The notes: generated from the sequence alone by a model not told the origin. A stretch of DNA of 64,000 nucleotides from Xanthomonas vesicatoria ATCC 35937 (GCF_001908725.1 NZ_CP018725.1:1364001-1428000); one strand, 5' to 3'; counted from the stretch's first letter, positions 47,070-57,156 are shown. Numbers and translations: made by a program.

Positions 47070-49772
47070 ATGCCCCTGTCGCACCGCACGGCCCCCGCAC
47101 TGTCCCTGCTCACACCCGCACGTCTCGGGCTTGCCCTGACCTTTGCACTTTCGCAGGCCTGGGCGGCACCGCCGACGGCAGTGACCCTGGACAGCGGCTG
47201 GCAGGTGCGCCTGGTACCGGGGCAGGAGCAGGCCAAGACCTATCCCAAGGTCGCCAGCTGGATGCCGGCGCAGGTGCCGGGCGTGGTGCAGACCGATCTG
47301 ATCGCCGCCAAGGTGGTGCCGGACCCGTTCCTGCGCGACAACGAGGGCAAGATCCAGTGGGCCGGCCTGAGCGATTGGCAGTACCAGACCCGCTTCAACG
47401 TGGATGCGGCCACGCTCAAGCGCGAGCACGTGGAGCTGGTGTTCGACGGCCTGGACACGCTGGCCGAGGTCACCCTCAACGGCAAGAAGCTGCTCAGCGC
47501 CGACAACATGTTCCGGCAATGGCGGGTGGACGCCAAGCCGCTGCTCAAGCGCGGCGACAACGTGCTGGAAATCAAATTCTTCTCGCCGATCAAGAAGATC
47601 CAGCCGTGGCTGGCCAAGCAACCGTATGCGCTGCCGGGCGCCTACGATTCGGCATTCGGCGACGAGCCCGATGGCCGCCACAGCTCCACCTATGTGCGCA
47701 AGGCGCCGTATAGCTACGGCTGGGACTGGGGCCCGCGCATGGTCAACGCCGGCATCTGGAAGGATGTGCGCGTGGAAGCGTGGGATGCGGTGCGCGTGGA
47801 CGGGCTGCATATCGCCCAACAACGCGTCGACGCCGACAGTGCGCAGTTGCAGGCGCAGCTGGAACTGCAGGCAGGCCGCAGCGGGCCGGTGCAGGTGACG
47901 CTGGATGTGCTGGGCCCGGATGGGCAGAAGGTAGGCCAGTTCGCCCAGGACGCAGTGGTCGACCCGGGCCAGAACCGCATCGACCTGGCGGTGCGCATCG
48001 CCAAGCCCAAGCGCTGGTTTCCGGCCGGCTACGGCGCGCAGGACCGCTACACGTTCGTGGCCAGCGTGCGCGACGCCGATGGCGACAGCCAGCAGATCAA
48101 GCGCGTCACCGGCCTGCGTTCTGTGGAGCTGCGTCGCGAAAAGGACAAGTGGGGCAAGAGCATGGAGATCGTGATCAACGGTATCCCGATCTTCGCCAAG
48201 GGCGCCAACCTGATCCCGCTGGATGCGTTTCCCTCGCGCGTCACCGCCGAGCGCATGCGCAGCACCTTGCAGGACGCGCGCGATGCCAACATGAACATGC
48301 TGCGCATGTGGGGTGGCGGGCATTACCAGGACGACCACTTCTACGAGGTGGCCGACGAGCTGGGCATCATGATCTGGCAGGACTTCATGTTCGGTGGCGC
48401 AGTGCCGCCGTACGACGTGGAGTTCCGCGAGAACACGCGGCAGGAGGCGATCGAACAGGTCAAGCGGCTGCGCGATCATCCCAGCATCGTGTTGTGGTGC
48501 GGCAACAACGAGGTGCAGACCGGCTGGGAAAACTGGGGCGATCGGGTCAAGTTCAAGCAATCGCTGGACCCGGAAGAACGCACCCGTGTCGAACGCGGCA
48601 TGACCACGCTGTTCGGCACCGTGTTCCGCGAAGTGGTGGCCACCTACGATAGCGACGTACCGTACTGGGCCACCTCGCCGGGCACCGACTTCGACGGTGG
48701 CGCCGACCAGGCCAACGACGGCGACATGCATTACTGGAAGGTGTGGGGCGGCCCGGCCCTTCCGGTCACCGAATATCTCAACGTCACCCCGCGCTTCATG
48801 TCCGAATACGGCCTGCAGTCGTTCCCGGACATGCGCACCGTGCGCGTGTTTGCCGATGCAGCCGACATGGACCCGGAATCGCCGGTGATGCGCGCGCATC
48901 AGAAGTTCGACAAGGGCAACGGCAACAAGCGGCTGATGCTGTACATCCGCCGCGAGTTCGGCGAGCCCAAGGACTTCGAAAGCTTCGTCTACCTGAGCCA
49001 ACTGATGCAGGCCGAAGGCATCAACCTGGCCGCCTCGCACCTGCGCGCCTCGCGCCCGCAGTCGATGGGCTCGCTGTACTGGCAGCTCAACGATGTGTGG
49101 CCGGGCGCATCGTGGTCCAGCGTGGATTACTACGGCCGCTGGAAGGCACTGCAGTACCACGCACGCCGCTTCTACGCGCCGGAGATGATCGCCGCGCTAC
49201 GCAACGACAAGGGCCAGACCGAGGTGTCGCTGGTCTCCGACCGCACCACCGCCTTGAATGCACGCTGGCGCATGCGGTTGATGGGCATGGATGGCAAGGT
49301 GTTGAGCAAGCGTGAGCAGAAGGCCACGGTCAAGCCGCTGAGCAGCCTGCAGGTCGGCAACTTCAGCGACAAGCAATTGTTGGGCAGCGCGGATCCGAAG
49401 AAGACCTACGCCGTGTTCCAGTTGCTTGATGGCGACACGCTGCTGTCGCGTGAAGTGGTGTTCTTCGCACCGGCCAAGCAGCTCGCGTTGCCCACCGCAA
49501 AGATCGACAGCCAATGGCGCGCCGATGGCGATGGCTACGCACTTACGCTGACCAGCAACACGCTGGCGCGCGAGGTGTGGCTGTCGTTCGGCGACCTGGA
49601 GGTGAAGGTGTCCGATAACGCCTTCGACCTGTTGCCGGGCGAGCCGCTGACGCTGCATGTGTCCAGCAAGCTGCCGCTGGCGCAGGTGCAGTCTGCGTTG
49701 CAGGTACGCGATTTGGGATCGACGCTGGCAGGCGCTCCGCCGGAGCCGCCGGAGGCAGCGGCAGCGAAATGA
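47070..49772 (+). CDS. nixH: GH2 beta-mannosidase
   Basis: 900 residues with a signal peptide (ARLGLALTFALSQAWA). Domains: N-terminal sugar-binding jelly roll, immunoglobulin-like domain, then a TIM barrel with acid/base E481 in VLWCGNNEVQTGW and nucleophile E579 in RFMSEYGLQSFPD. The GH2 mannosidase subgroup is marked by NMLRMWGGGHYQDDHFYEVADELGIMIWQDFMF. It should cleave the core beta-1,4-mannose after the alpha-mannoses and xylose are gone. AAGGAG precedes the ATG, 21 bp after nixG. The C-terminus is Pro/Glu/Ala-rich. Confidence 0.92.
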   Translation: MPLSHRTAPALSLLTPARLGLALTFALSQAWAAPPTAVTLDSGWQVRLVPGQEQAKTYPKVASWMPAQVPGVVQTDLIAAKVVPDPFLRDNEGKIQWAGLSDWQYQTRFNVDAATLKREHVELVFDGLDTLAEVTLNGKKLLSADNMFRQWRVDAKPLLKRGDNVLEIKFFSPIKKIQPWLAKQPYALPGAYDSAFGDEPDGRHSSTYVRKAPYSYGWDWGPRMVNAGIWKDVRVEAWDAVRVDGLHIAQQRVDADSAQLQAQLELQAGRSGPVQVTLDVLGPDGQKVGQFAQDAVVDPGQNRIDLAVRIAKPKRWFPAGYGAQDRYTFVASVRDADGDSQQIKRVTGLRSVELRREKDKWGKSMEIVINGIPIFAKGANLIPLDAFPSRVTAERMRSTLQDARDANMNMLRMWGGGHYQDDHFYEVADELGIMIWQDFMFGGAVPPYDVEFRENTRQEAIEQVKRLRDHPSIVLWCGNNEVQTGWENWGDRVKFKQSLDPEERTRVERGMTTLFGTVFREVVATYDSDVPYWATSPGTDFDGGADQANDGDMHYWKVWGGPALPVTEYLNVTPRFMSEYGLQSFPDMRTVRVFADAADMDPESPVMRAHQKFDKGNGNKRLMLYIRREFGEPKDFESFVYLSQLMQAEGINLAASHLRASRPQSMGSLYWQLNDVWPGASWSSVDYYGRWKALQYHARRFYAPEMIAALRNDKGQTEVSLVSDRTTALNARWRMRLMGMDGKVLSKREQKATVKPLSSLQVGNFSDKQLLGSADPKKTYAVFQLLDGDTLLSREVVFFAPAKQLALPTAKIDSQWRADGDGYALTLTSNTLAREVWLSFGDLEVKVSDNAFDLLPGEPLTLHVSSKLPLAQVQSALQVRDLGSTLAGAPPEPPEAAAAK

Positions 49773-49783
49773 GCGGCAGAAAG

Positions 49784-49940
49784 GCCCTCATCCGCCCTTC
49801 GGGCACCTTCTCCCGCCAGGCGGGAGAAGGACGTGATGTCCGGCAATGCATGCCCTTGTTCTCACGCGCATTGCCTCGCCCGCGTTGGGCACCTTCTCCC
49901 GCTCGCGGGAGAAGGTGCCCCGCAGGGGCGGATGAGGGCC
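49784..49940. repeat. Extragenic palindrome pair between nixH and nixI
   Basis: Two copies of a hairpin unit with core CTTCTCCCGC...GCGGGAGAAG (about 49807-49830 and 49892-49915) are enclosed by a larger inverted repeat, GGCCCTCATCCGCCC (49784-49798) and GGGCGGATGAGGGCC (49926-49940). This is a xanthomonad REP-type element. It lies within the 304-bp nixH-nixI gap. Confidence 0.75.
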
Positions 49941-50076
49941 CGCTGCAGTACCAGCAACACCCGTTACACCAATGGCGCGCATGACACCGCCGCGCCGGAA
50001 CCCAAGCTCGCCGCAGCCACTGCGGCAACACCAGAACAACGCCGGGCGGATCTTTCCGCTGCGCAGGAGTGAATCG

Positions 50077-52731
50077 ATGTCTTCCGTGTTTGTCTCGCGT
50101 CTTGCCATGGCACTGGGCCTTTGCCTGCCCTGTATCGCATTCGCCGCGCCCGCCGACCGCAGCGGCACGCCCGAACAGCGTGCCGCTGCATTGGTGGCGC
50201 AAATGAGCCGCGACGAAAAAGTGGCGCAGGCCATGAACGATGCGCCGGCCATTCCACGTTTGGACATCCCTGCCTACGAATGGTGGAGCGAAGGCCTGCA
50301 CGGCATCGCGCGCAATGGCTACGCCACGGTGTTTCCGCAGGCGATCGGCCTGGCCGCCAGCTGGAATACCGCGTTGATGCAGCAGGTGGGCACGGTGGTG
50401 TCGACCGAGGCGCGCGCCAAGTTCAACCAGGCCGGTGGCCCGGGCAAGGACCACAAGCGCTACGCGGGCCTGACCATCTGGTCGCCCAATATCAATATCT
50501 TCCGCGACCCGCGTTGGGGCCGTGGCATGGAGACCTACGGCGAGGATCCCTTCCTCACCGGGCAGCTGGCAGTGGGCTTCATTCGCGGCCTGCAAGGCGA
50601 TGATCTGAACCATCCACGCACGATTGCCACGCCCAAGCACATCGCCGTACACAGCGGCCCGGAGCCAGGTCGGCATGGTTTCGATGTGGATGTGTCGCCG
50701 CGCGATATGGAAGCGACCTACACGCCCGCCTTCCGCGCGGCACTGGTCGATGGACAGGCCTGGTCGGTGATGTGCGCCTACAACTCCCTGCATGGCACAC
50801 CGGCGTGTGCGGCCGATTGGCTGCTCAATGGCCGCGTGCGTGGCGACTGGGGCTTCAAGGGCTTTGTGGTGTCCGACTGCGATGCGGTGGACGATATGAC
50901 CCAGTTCCACTATTTCCGCCCGGACAATGCCGGCTCGTCGGCTGCAGCGCTCAAGGCCGGCCACGATCTCAATTGCGGGCATGCCTATCGCGAACTCGGC
51001 ACCGCCATCGAACGCGGCGAAGTGGACGAAGCCCTGCTCGATCAATCGCTGGTGCGGCTGTTCGCCGCCCGCTACCGCCTGGGCGAGCTGGAAGCCCCAC
51101 GCAAGGACCCGTACGCGCGGCTCGGCGCCAAGGACGTGGACAATGCGGCGCACCGTGCGCTGGCCTTGCAGGCGGCTGCCGAGTCGATCGTGCTGCTGAA
51201 AAACACCGCCACTACCTTGCCCTTGAAAGCCGGCACGCGGCTGGCGGTGATCGGCCCCAATGCCGATGCATTGGCCGCGCTGGAAGCCAACTATCAGGGT
51301 ACCTCCGCCACACCGATCACTCCGCTGCTCGGCCTGCGCCAGCACTTCGGTGCGCAGCAGGTGCGCTACGCGCAAGGCGCGCCGCTGGCCGCCGGCGTGC
51401 CGGGCATGATTCCGGAAACTGCGTTACGCAGCGACGGCAAGCCGGGCTTGCGTGGCGAATATTTCGACAACGTCGACATGACCGGTACTGCGCGCGTGGT
51501 GCGGCAGGACCGTACCGTCAGCTTCAACTGGGATCAGGTCAGCCCGGCCAAGGGCGTGCCGGCCGACCGCTACGCGGTGCGCTGGAGCGGCGAACTGCTG
51601 CCGCCAGGCGCCGGCGACTACACATTGGCGGTGCGCGTGGCGCGCTGCTTCGATTGCACCGGGCATGATCCGGTGCGGCTCTACATCGACGACAAGCTGG
51701 TGGTTGCCGGCAATGCCGAAGACAAGCACGTGCCGGCCGGCATGCACAACGCCGATGGCCGCAGCGTGGAAACCGTGCTGCATTTCGACGACACCCGCCC
51801 ACGCAAGATCCGCCTGGAAATGGAACATCGCGGTCAGGACCAGGGCGTGCGCCTGGAATGGTTGGCACCGCCCGCCGCGCAACTGGCAGAAGCCGAGCAG
51901 GCGGTGGCGCAGTCCGATGCCGTGGTCGCCTTCGTCGGTTTATCGCCGGATGTGGAAGGCGAGGAACTGCGCATCGATGTGCCCGGCTTCGACGGTGGCG
52001 ACCGGAACGACATCGCCCTGCCCGCCCCACAGCAAGCCTTGCTGGAGCGTGCCAAGGCGTCCGGGAAGCCGCTGGTGGTGGTGTTGATGAGCGGCAGCGC
52101 AGTGGCGTTGAACTGGGCCAAGGCCAACGCCGATGCAATCGTGGCGGCGTGGTATCCGGGCCAGTCCGGCGGCACTGCCATCGCGCGCGCACTGGCTGGC
52201 GACGACAACCCCGGCGGGCGCCTGCCGGTAACGTTCTACCGCTCCACCAAGGACCTGCCGGCGTACGTCAGCTACGACATGAAGGGCCGCACCTACCGCT
52301 ACTTCAAGGGCGAGCCGCTGTTTCCGTTCGGCTATGGGTTGAGCTACACCAGCTTTGCCTACGACGCACCGCGCCTGTCCACCAGAACGCTGCAAGCCGG
52401 CAATCCGCTGCAGGTGACCACCACGGTGCGCAATACCGGCAGCCGCGCCGGCGATGAAGTGGCGCAGGTGTATCTGCAGTATCCGGACCGCCCGCAATCG
52501 CCGCTGCGCAGCCTGGTCGGCTTTCAACGCGTGCACCTCAAGCCCGGCGAACAACGCGAGCTCACCTTTACGCTGGACGCGCGTGCACTCAGCGATGTGG
52601 ACCGCAGCGGCCAGCGCGCGGTGGAAGCCGGCGAGTACCGCGTGTTCGTCGGCGGTGGACAACCCGGCACCGGAGCACCGGGCGATGCAGCGGCATTGAC
52701 GATACAGGGGCGCTCGCCGCTGCCCAAGTAA
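50077..52731 (+). CDS. nixI: GH3 beta-xylosidase with inserted PA14 domain
   Basis: 884 residues; signal peptide RLAMALGLCLPCIAFAAPA. The GH3 N-domain has nucleophile D267 in GFVVSDCDAVDDM and substrate motifs ATPKHIAVHSGPEPGRHGFDVDVS. A PA14-type domain (about 455-597, GLRGEYFDN to EWLAPPAAQ) is inserted before the second GH3 domain (VVAFVGLSPDVEGEELRIDVPGFDGGDR), followed by a fibronectin-like tail. By gene order it equals NixI, shown in X. campestris to remove the beta-1,2-xylose of plant N-glycans after NixK acts. CAGGAG precedes the ATG. A hairpin (52752-52784) follows the stop. Confidence 0.9.
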   Translation: MSSVFVSRLAMALGLCLPCIAFAAPADRSGTPEQRAAALVAQMSRDEKVAQAMNDAPAIPRLDIPAYEWWSEGLHGIARNGYATVFPQAIGLAASWNTALMQQVGTVVSTEARAKFNQAGGPGKDHKRYAGLTIWSPNINIFRDPRWGRGMETYGEDPFLTGQLAVGFIRGLQGDDLNHPRTIATPKHIAVHSGPEPGRHGFDVDVSPRDMEATYTPAFRAALVDGQAWSVMCAYNSLHGTPACAADWLLNGRVRGDWGFKGFVVSDCDAVDDMTQFHYFRPDNAGSSAAALKAGHDLNCGHAYRELGTAIERGEVDEALLDQSLVRLFAARYRLGELEAPRKDPYARLGAKDVDNAAHRALALQAAAESIVLLKNTATTLPLKAGTRLAVIGPNADALAALEANYQGTSATPITPLLGLRQHFGAQQVRYAQGAPLAAGVPGMIPETALRSDGKPGLRGEYFDNVDMTGTARVVRQDRTVSFNWDQVSPAKGVPADRYAVRWSGELLPPGAGDYTLAVRVARCFDCTGHDPVRLYIDDKLVVAGNAEDKHVPAGMHNADGRSVETVLHFDDTRPRKIRLEMEHRGQDQGVRLEWLAPPAAQLAEAEQAVAQSDAVVAFVGLSPDVEGEELRIDVPGFDGGDRNDIALPAPQQALLERAKASGKPLVVVLMSGSAVALNWAKANADAIVAAWYPGQSGGTAIARALAGDDNPGGRLPVTFYRSTKDLPAYVSYDMKGRTYRYFKGEPLFPFGYGLSYTSFAYDAPRLSTRTLQAGNPLQVTTTVRNTGSRAGDEVAQVYLQYPDRPQSPLRSLVGFQRVHLKPGEQRELTFTLDARALSDVDRSGQRAVEAGEYRVFVGGGQPGTGAPGDAAALTIQGRSPLPK

Positions 52732-53220
52732 TGCATCGGCGCCTTGCCGCAGCCAGACGCCAGCAATGCATGCCGGCGTTTGGCTGGACAAGGCGCATCA
52801 GCGAAACCAGGCAACGCGTCGATCGCCCAATCGACCGTTGTGCACGGCTTGCGCAAGGGTCTCCTCGGCGGGGCATGTGCACGATTACGCCCGCCGGCGC
52901 TCGCAGGATCCATTGAAGCCCTGTGCCCCGTGCCGCGGGAGTGAATCGATCGGACCTGCGGGTCGACACCCGGCGCACGGCGCCCTCCATGGGTGCACCC
53001 GACGCGGAGCAGCCCCTTCGCCAGACCGATGCACGGCCCAGGCGGGCACGCAGACGGCAACAAATTGTGCGGGCGCACTATGCAGTTTCGACGCACACGT
53101 TGTATGGTCATCGGGAATTGGTCATGCATAGGTCTCATCGCCCAGGCTGCCGTCTCGCAGCTGCCAGCGCAGGGAGGACCGTCGTGCGATCGCAGATTGA
53201 AACCATGGAGTCCTGAGGTC
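52732..53220. other. Gene-free gap between nixI and nixJ
   Basis: 489 bp. It begins with a hairpin, GCCAGACGCC/GGCGTTTGGC (52752-52784, one wobble), which could attenuate read-through. No NagR-type box and no convincing ORF are seen, although the frame of nixJ is open from 52993. A separate promoter for nixJ-nixL may lie here. Confidence 0.45.
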
Positions 53221-54678
53221 ATGCATACCCGCCGCGACATCCTTCAGCTGCTCGGCGCCGGTGCCGGCCTGCTGGCCAGCGCCCTGCCCGCGTTTGCGGC
53301 CGCGCCTGCTGCCGGCGCGTCCACGGCCGGTGGCGCCTTCGTCAGCAAGCGCCCGCCCAAAGCCCAGCGCCGCTTCGTGAGCAAGGCGGTCGAGCAGCAG
53401 ATCGTGCAGATCAAGGCGCAGATCGCCGACCCGGAACTGGCCTGGCTGTTTGAAAACTGCTACCCCAACACGCTCGACACCACGGTGGAAACCGGCACCC
53501 GTAACGGCAAGCCGGACACCTTCGTCATCACCGGCGACATCCATGCGATGTGGCTGCGCGATTCGTCCGCACAGGTGCACCCGTACGTGCCGCTGGCCAA
53601 GCGCGACCCCGCGTTGCGGCGCATGTTCCACGGCCTGATCCAGCGCCAGGCCGCCTGCATCAAGCTCGATCCGTACGCCAACGCCTTCCTGCCCGATGGC
53701 CAGACCCAGCGCCTGAAGTGGTCGCTCAACGACATCACCGAGATGAAGCCCGGTGTGGGCGAGCGCAAGTGGGAAATCGACTCGCTGTGCTACCCCATCC
53801 GCATCGCGCACGAATACTGGCGCGCCACCGGCGATGCCGCACCGTTCGACGATGACTGGCGCGAGGCGATGCACGTGGTGGTGCGCACCTTCCGCGAGCA
53901 GCAGCGCAAGGACAACCGCGGCCCGTACGTGTTCCAGCGCCCCTCGCCGCTGGCCACCGAAACGCTGGTATTGGAAGGCTACGGCCAGCCGACCAAACCC
54001 AACGGCATGATCCACTCGATGTTCCGCCCGTCCGACGATGCCTGCGTGTTTCCGCTGTTCGTGCCGGCCAACCTGTTCGCGGTGGCCTCGTTACGCCAGT
54101 TGGCGGCGATGAGCACCGCGTTGCATCGCGACGCCGCGTTTGCTGCCGAGTGCACCGCATTGGCCGATGAAGTGGAAACCGCAACCCGGCAGTTCGGCCA
54201 ACTACGCGACAGCGACGGACAAGCGTACTGGGCCTTCGAAGTGGACGGCTTCGGCAATCAGTTGTTCATCGACGACGCCAACGCCCCCGGCCTGCTCAGC
54301 CTGGCGTACCTGGGCTGCTGCGACCGCCGCGACCCGGTATTCCTGCGCACGCGCCAGCTGGCCTGGAGCGAGCGCAACCCGTATTTCTCGCGCGGCACCG
54401 CTGCCGAAGGCGTGGGCAGCCCGCACAGCGGCATGGGCACCATCTGGCCGATGTCCATCGTGCAATACGCGCTGGTCAGCGACGACGACGCGCAGCTGCG
54501 CCAGTGCCTGCAGTGGCTCAAGACCACCCACGCCGGCACCGGCTTCATGCACGAGGCGTTCGACAAGGACACCCCCAGCACGTTCACCCGCGACTGGTTC
54601 GCCTGGGCCAACACCTTGTTCGGCGAGCTGATCATCGACCTGCACCATCGCAAACCCCAACTGCTGCGTAGTAGCTGA
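53221..54678 (+). CDS. nixJ: GH125 exo-alpha-1,6-mannosidase, Tat-exported
   Basis: 485 residues. The N-terminus TRRDILQLLGAGAGLLASALPAFAA is a twin-arginine signal. GH125 marks: DTFVITGDIHAMWLRDSSAQVHPYVPLA, SLNDITEMKPGVGERKWEIDSLCYPIRIAHEYW, MIHSMFRPSDDACVFPLFVPANLFAV and SPHSGMGTIWPMSI. By gene order it is NixJ, which removes the alpha-1,6-mannose after NixK and NixI. The ATG directly follows the upstream gap; the longer frame from 52993 lacks coding character. Tat export implies it folds in the cytoplasm first. Confidence 0.9.
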   Translation: MHTRRDILQLLGAGAGLLASALPAFAAAPAAGASTAGGAFVSKRPPKAQRRFVSKAVEQQIVQIKAQIADPELAWLFENCYPNTLDTTVETGTRNGKPDTFVITGDIHAMWLRDSSAQVHPYVPLAKRDPALRRMFHGLIQRQAACIKLDPYANAFLPDGQTQRLKWSLNDITEMKPGVGERKWEIDSLCYPIRIAHEYWRATGDAAPFDDDWREAMHVVVRTFREQQRKDNRGPYVFQRPSPLATETLVLEGYGQPTKPNGMIHSMFRPSDDACVFPLFVPANLFAVASLRQLAAMSTALHRDAAFAAECTALADEVETATRQFGQLRDSDGQAYWAFEVDGFGNQLFIDDANAPGLLSLAYLGCCDRRDPVFLRTRQLAWSERNPYFSRGTAAEGVGSPHSGMGTIWPMSIVQYALVSDDDAQLRQCLQWLKTTHAGTGFMHEAFDKDTPSTFTRDWFAWANTLFGELIIDLHHRKPQLLRSS

Positions 54679-54724
54679 TTGCCCGAAACGCCAGGTCCTG
54701 CTTTCCAGGCGAACGACACGGCAC

Positions 54725-54780
54725 TTGATCTTCCCTTCTCTCGCCGGGAGAGGGTGCCCGACAGGCGGATTAGGGTGCCC
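54725..54780. repeat. Extragenic palindrome between nixJ and nixK
   Basis: A diverged single copy of the REP unit: CTTCTCTCGCCGGGAGAG followed by GGTGCCCGACAGGCGGATTAGGG. It lies entirely within the 135-bp nixJ-nixK gap. Confidence 0.6.
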
Positions 54781-54813
54781 CGGCATCGGCCCGCAAACTC
54801 CGAGACCAGACAC

Positions 54814-57156
54814 ATGGCAACACGACGCGGTTTTCTCCAAGGCGCCATCGCCGCAGCATTGTTTGGCAGCGTGGGCCTGCCTGGCCTGGCGCGTGCGCGC
54901 GCCGGCAATTACGCACTACCGGCCGATGCACGCACGCGCGCCGACCTCACCCGGCATGTGGATGTCTTCATCGGCACCGGCGGTCATGGCCATACGTTCC
55001 CCGGCGCCACGCTGCCGTTCGGCATGGTGCAGCTGAGCCCGGACACCTACAACGCGGTGTGGGATTCGTGCTCGGGCTATCACGAGTCTGATGGCTCGAT
55101 CATGGGCTTTTCGCACACCCATCTCTCCGGCACCGGCATTGGTGACATGCTGGATTTCCTGCTGGTACCGGCCACCGGCGAAGTCAAGCTGGTACCCGGC
55201 CCGCTGGATGATCCCGATGCCGGCTACCGCTCGCGTTACGACCATAGCGATGAAGCCGCCTCGCCCGGCTATTACCGCGTGCGTCTGAAGGACAGCGGCG
55301 TACATGCCGAGCTCACCGCCACCGCGCGTGCGGGCCTGCACCGTTACCACTTCCCCAAGGGCAAGCCGGCGCACGTGTTGCTCGACCTGTGTCACGGCAT
55401 GCAGGACAAACCGGGCATTGCCACCCGCGTCAGCGATGCACAGCTGCGCGTGGTCGACGCGCAAACCCTCACCGGCGGGCGCCGCGTCTACCAGTGGGCC
55501 AAGGGGCGCTACATCTACTTCGCCATGCGCATGTCGCGGCCGTTCGCACGCGTGCAGCTGTACAACGAAGACCAGCCGCTGGCAGCCGACAGCCGCAGTG
55601 GCGATGGCACGCATCTCAAGGCCGCGCTGCACTTCCCCGACGCCGCCGATGCGCCGCTGCTGATCAAGGTCGGCATTTCCGCGGTCAGCGCCGACAACGC
55701 GCTGGCCAACCTCGACGCAGAGCTACCGAACTTCGACTTCGCGCGCGTGCATGCACAAGCGGTGGCAACCTGGGAAAAGGAACTGGGCCGCGTGCGTATC
55801 GACAGCGATGACGATGCGCAGCGCCGCATCTTCTATACCGGGCTGTATCACAGCCTGTTGGCGCCGACGCTGTTCAGCGACGTGGACAACCGTTACCGCG
55901 GCATGGACCTGCAGATCCACACCGCACCCACCGGCTACCACAACTACAGCACCTACTCGTTGTGGGACACCTATCGCGCCGCGCATCCGCTGCTCACCCT
56001 GGTGCAGCCCGAGCGCGTGCCCGACCTGGTGCAATGCCTGGTCCGCGGCGCCAACGAATGCCCGGATGGCGTGGGCATCTGGCCGCTGCAAGGCGTGGAA
56101 ACCGGCTGCATGATCGGCTACCACTCCGCGGTGGTGCTCGCCGAAGCGCACGCCAAGGGCTTTACCGGCATCGACTACAAGGCCGCATGGCCGGCCTACC
56201 GCAAACGCGCGATGGACGACACCAGCCACGGGCTGGCGTATTACCGCACGCTCGGCTACATCCCCGCCGACAAGGTGGACGAAGCGGTCAGCCGCACCCT
56301 CGAATACGCCTACGACGACTGGGCCTGCGCGCACCTGGCGCAGGCCGCCGGCGCCAACGACGATGCACGCGCACTGCGCGCACGCTCGCGCAACTACCGC
56401 AACGTGTTCAACCGCGACAGCGGCTTCGTGCAGGCACGCCTGGAAGACGGCAGCTGGGCCACGCCGTTTGACCCGCGCGGCATGGGCCATATCGCCAAAT
56501 GGCGCGACTTCACCGAATCCAACGCCTGGCAGGCCACCTTCCTCAACCAGCACGATCTGTACGGCTACATGGAGTTGTATGGCGGCAGCGACGGGTTCGT
56601 CGCCAAGCTGGACGAACTGTTTTCCACCAGCTCCGAACTGCCGGCCGATGCACCGCCGGATATCGACGGCCTGGTCGGCCAGTACGCGCACGGCAACGAG
56701 CCCAGCCATCACGTGGCCTATCTGTTCGCCTACGCGGGCCAACCGTATAAAACCCAGGCGATGGTGCGCCGCTTGCTGCGCGAGCAGTACCACGACGCGC
56801 GCAACGGCCTGTCCGGCAACGAAGACTGCGGGCAGATGAGCGCGTGGTTCGTGCTGAGCGCGCTAGGGCTGTATGCGGTGGACCCGGTCAGCGGCAACTA
56901 CATCGTCGGCAGCCCGTTGTTCAAGCGCGCGGAACTCGATGTCGGCACCGGCCGTACGCTGCGCATCGTGGCCAAGGACAACAGCGCGCAGAACGTCTAT
57001 GTGCAGTCGCTGACCTTCAATGGCAAATCGCTCACCCGTGCCTGGCTACGTCACACCGAGCTGGCTGCCGGCGGCACGCTGGAATTTGCAATGGGGCCCA
57101 CGCCGAATCCGGCTTTTGGCGCAGACAAGAAGGATCTGCCACCGTCGTTCGCGTAA
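54814..57156 (+). CDS. nixK: GH92 alpha-mannosidase, Tat-exported
   Basis: 780 residues. Twin-arginine signal ATRRGFLQGAIAAALFGSVGLPGLARA. GH92 features: VDVFIGTGGHGHTFPGATLPFGMVQLSPDT, FSHTHLSGTGIGDMLDFLLVPATG, the catalytic acid E629 in HGNEPSHHVAYLF and the general-base region GNEDCGQMSAW (D671). These enzymes are calcium-dependent exo-mannosidases. By gene order it is NixK, reported to remove the alpha-1,3-mannose first and thereby open the glycan to NixI and NixJ. ATG 54814 follows the REP element by 33 bp with only a weak ribosome site. Confidence 0.92.
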   Translation: MATRRGFLQGAIAAALFGSVGLPGLARARAGNYALPADARTRADLTRHVDVFIGTGGHGHTFPGATLPFGMVQLSPDTYNAVWDSCSGYHESDGSIMGFSHTHLSGTGIGDMLDFLLVPATGEVKLVPGPLDDPDAGYRSRYDHSDEAASPGYYRVRLKDSGVHAELTATARAGLHRYHFPKGKPAHVLLDLCHGMQDKPGIATRVSDAQLRVVDAQTLTGGRRVYQWAKGRYIYFAMRMSRPFARVQLYNEDQPLAADSRSGDGTHLKAALHFPDAADAPLLIKVGISAVSADNALANLDAELPNFDFARVHAQAVATWEKELGRVRIDSDDDAQRRIFYTGLYHSLLAPTLFSDVDNRYRGMDLQIHTAPTGYHNYSTYSLWDTYRAAHPLLTLVQPERVPDLVQCLVRGANECPDGVGIWPLQGVETGCMIGYHSAVVLAEAHAKGFTGIDYKAAWPAYRKRAMDDTSHGLAYYRTLGYIPADKVDEAVSRTLEYAYDDWACAHLAQAAGANDDARALRARSRNYRNVFNRDSGFVQARLEDGSWATPFDPRGMGHIAKWRDFTESNAWQATFLNQHDLYGYMELYGGSDGFVAKLDELFSTSSELPADAPPDIDGLVGQYAHGNEPSHHVAYLFAYAGQPYKTQAMVRRLLREQYHDARNGLSGNEDCGQMSAWFVLSALGLYAVDPVSGNYIVGSPLFKRAELDVGTGRTLRIVAKDNSAQNVYVQSLTFNGKSLTRAWLRHTELAAGGTLEFAMGPTPNPAFGADKKDLPPSFA

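Noticed and set aside
47064..49160. 698-codon open frame antisense to nixH
   Set aside because: Opposite strand of the beta-mannosidase; no family resemblance of its own.
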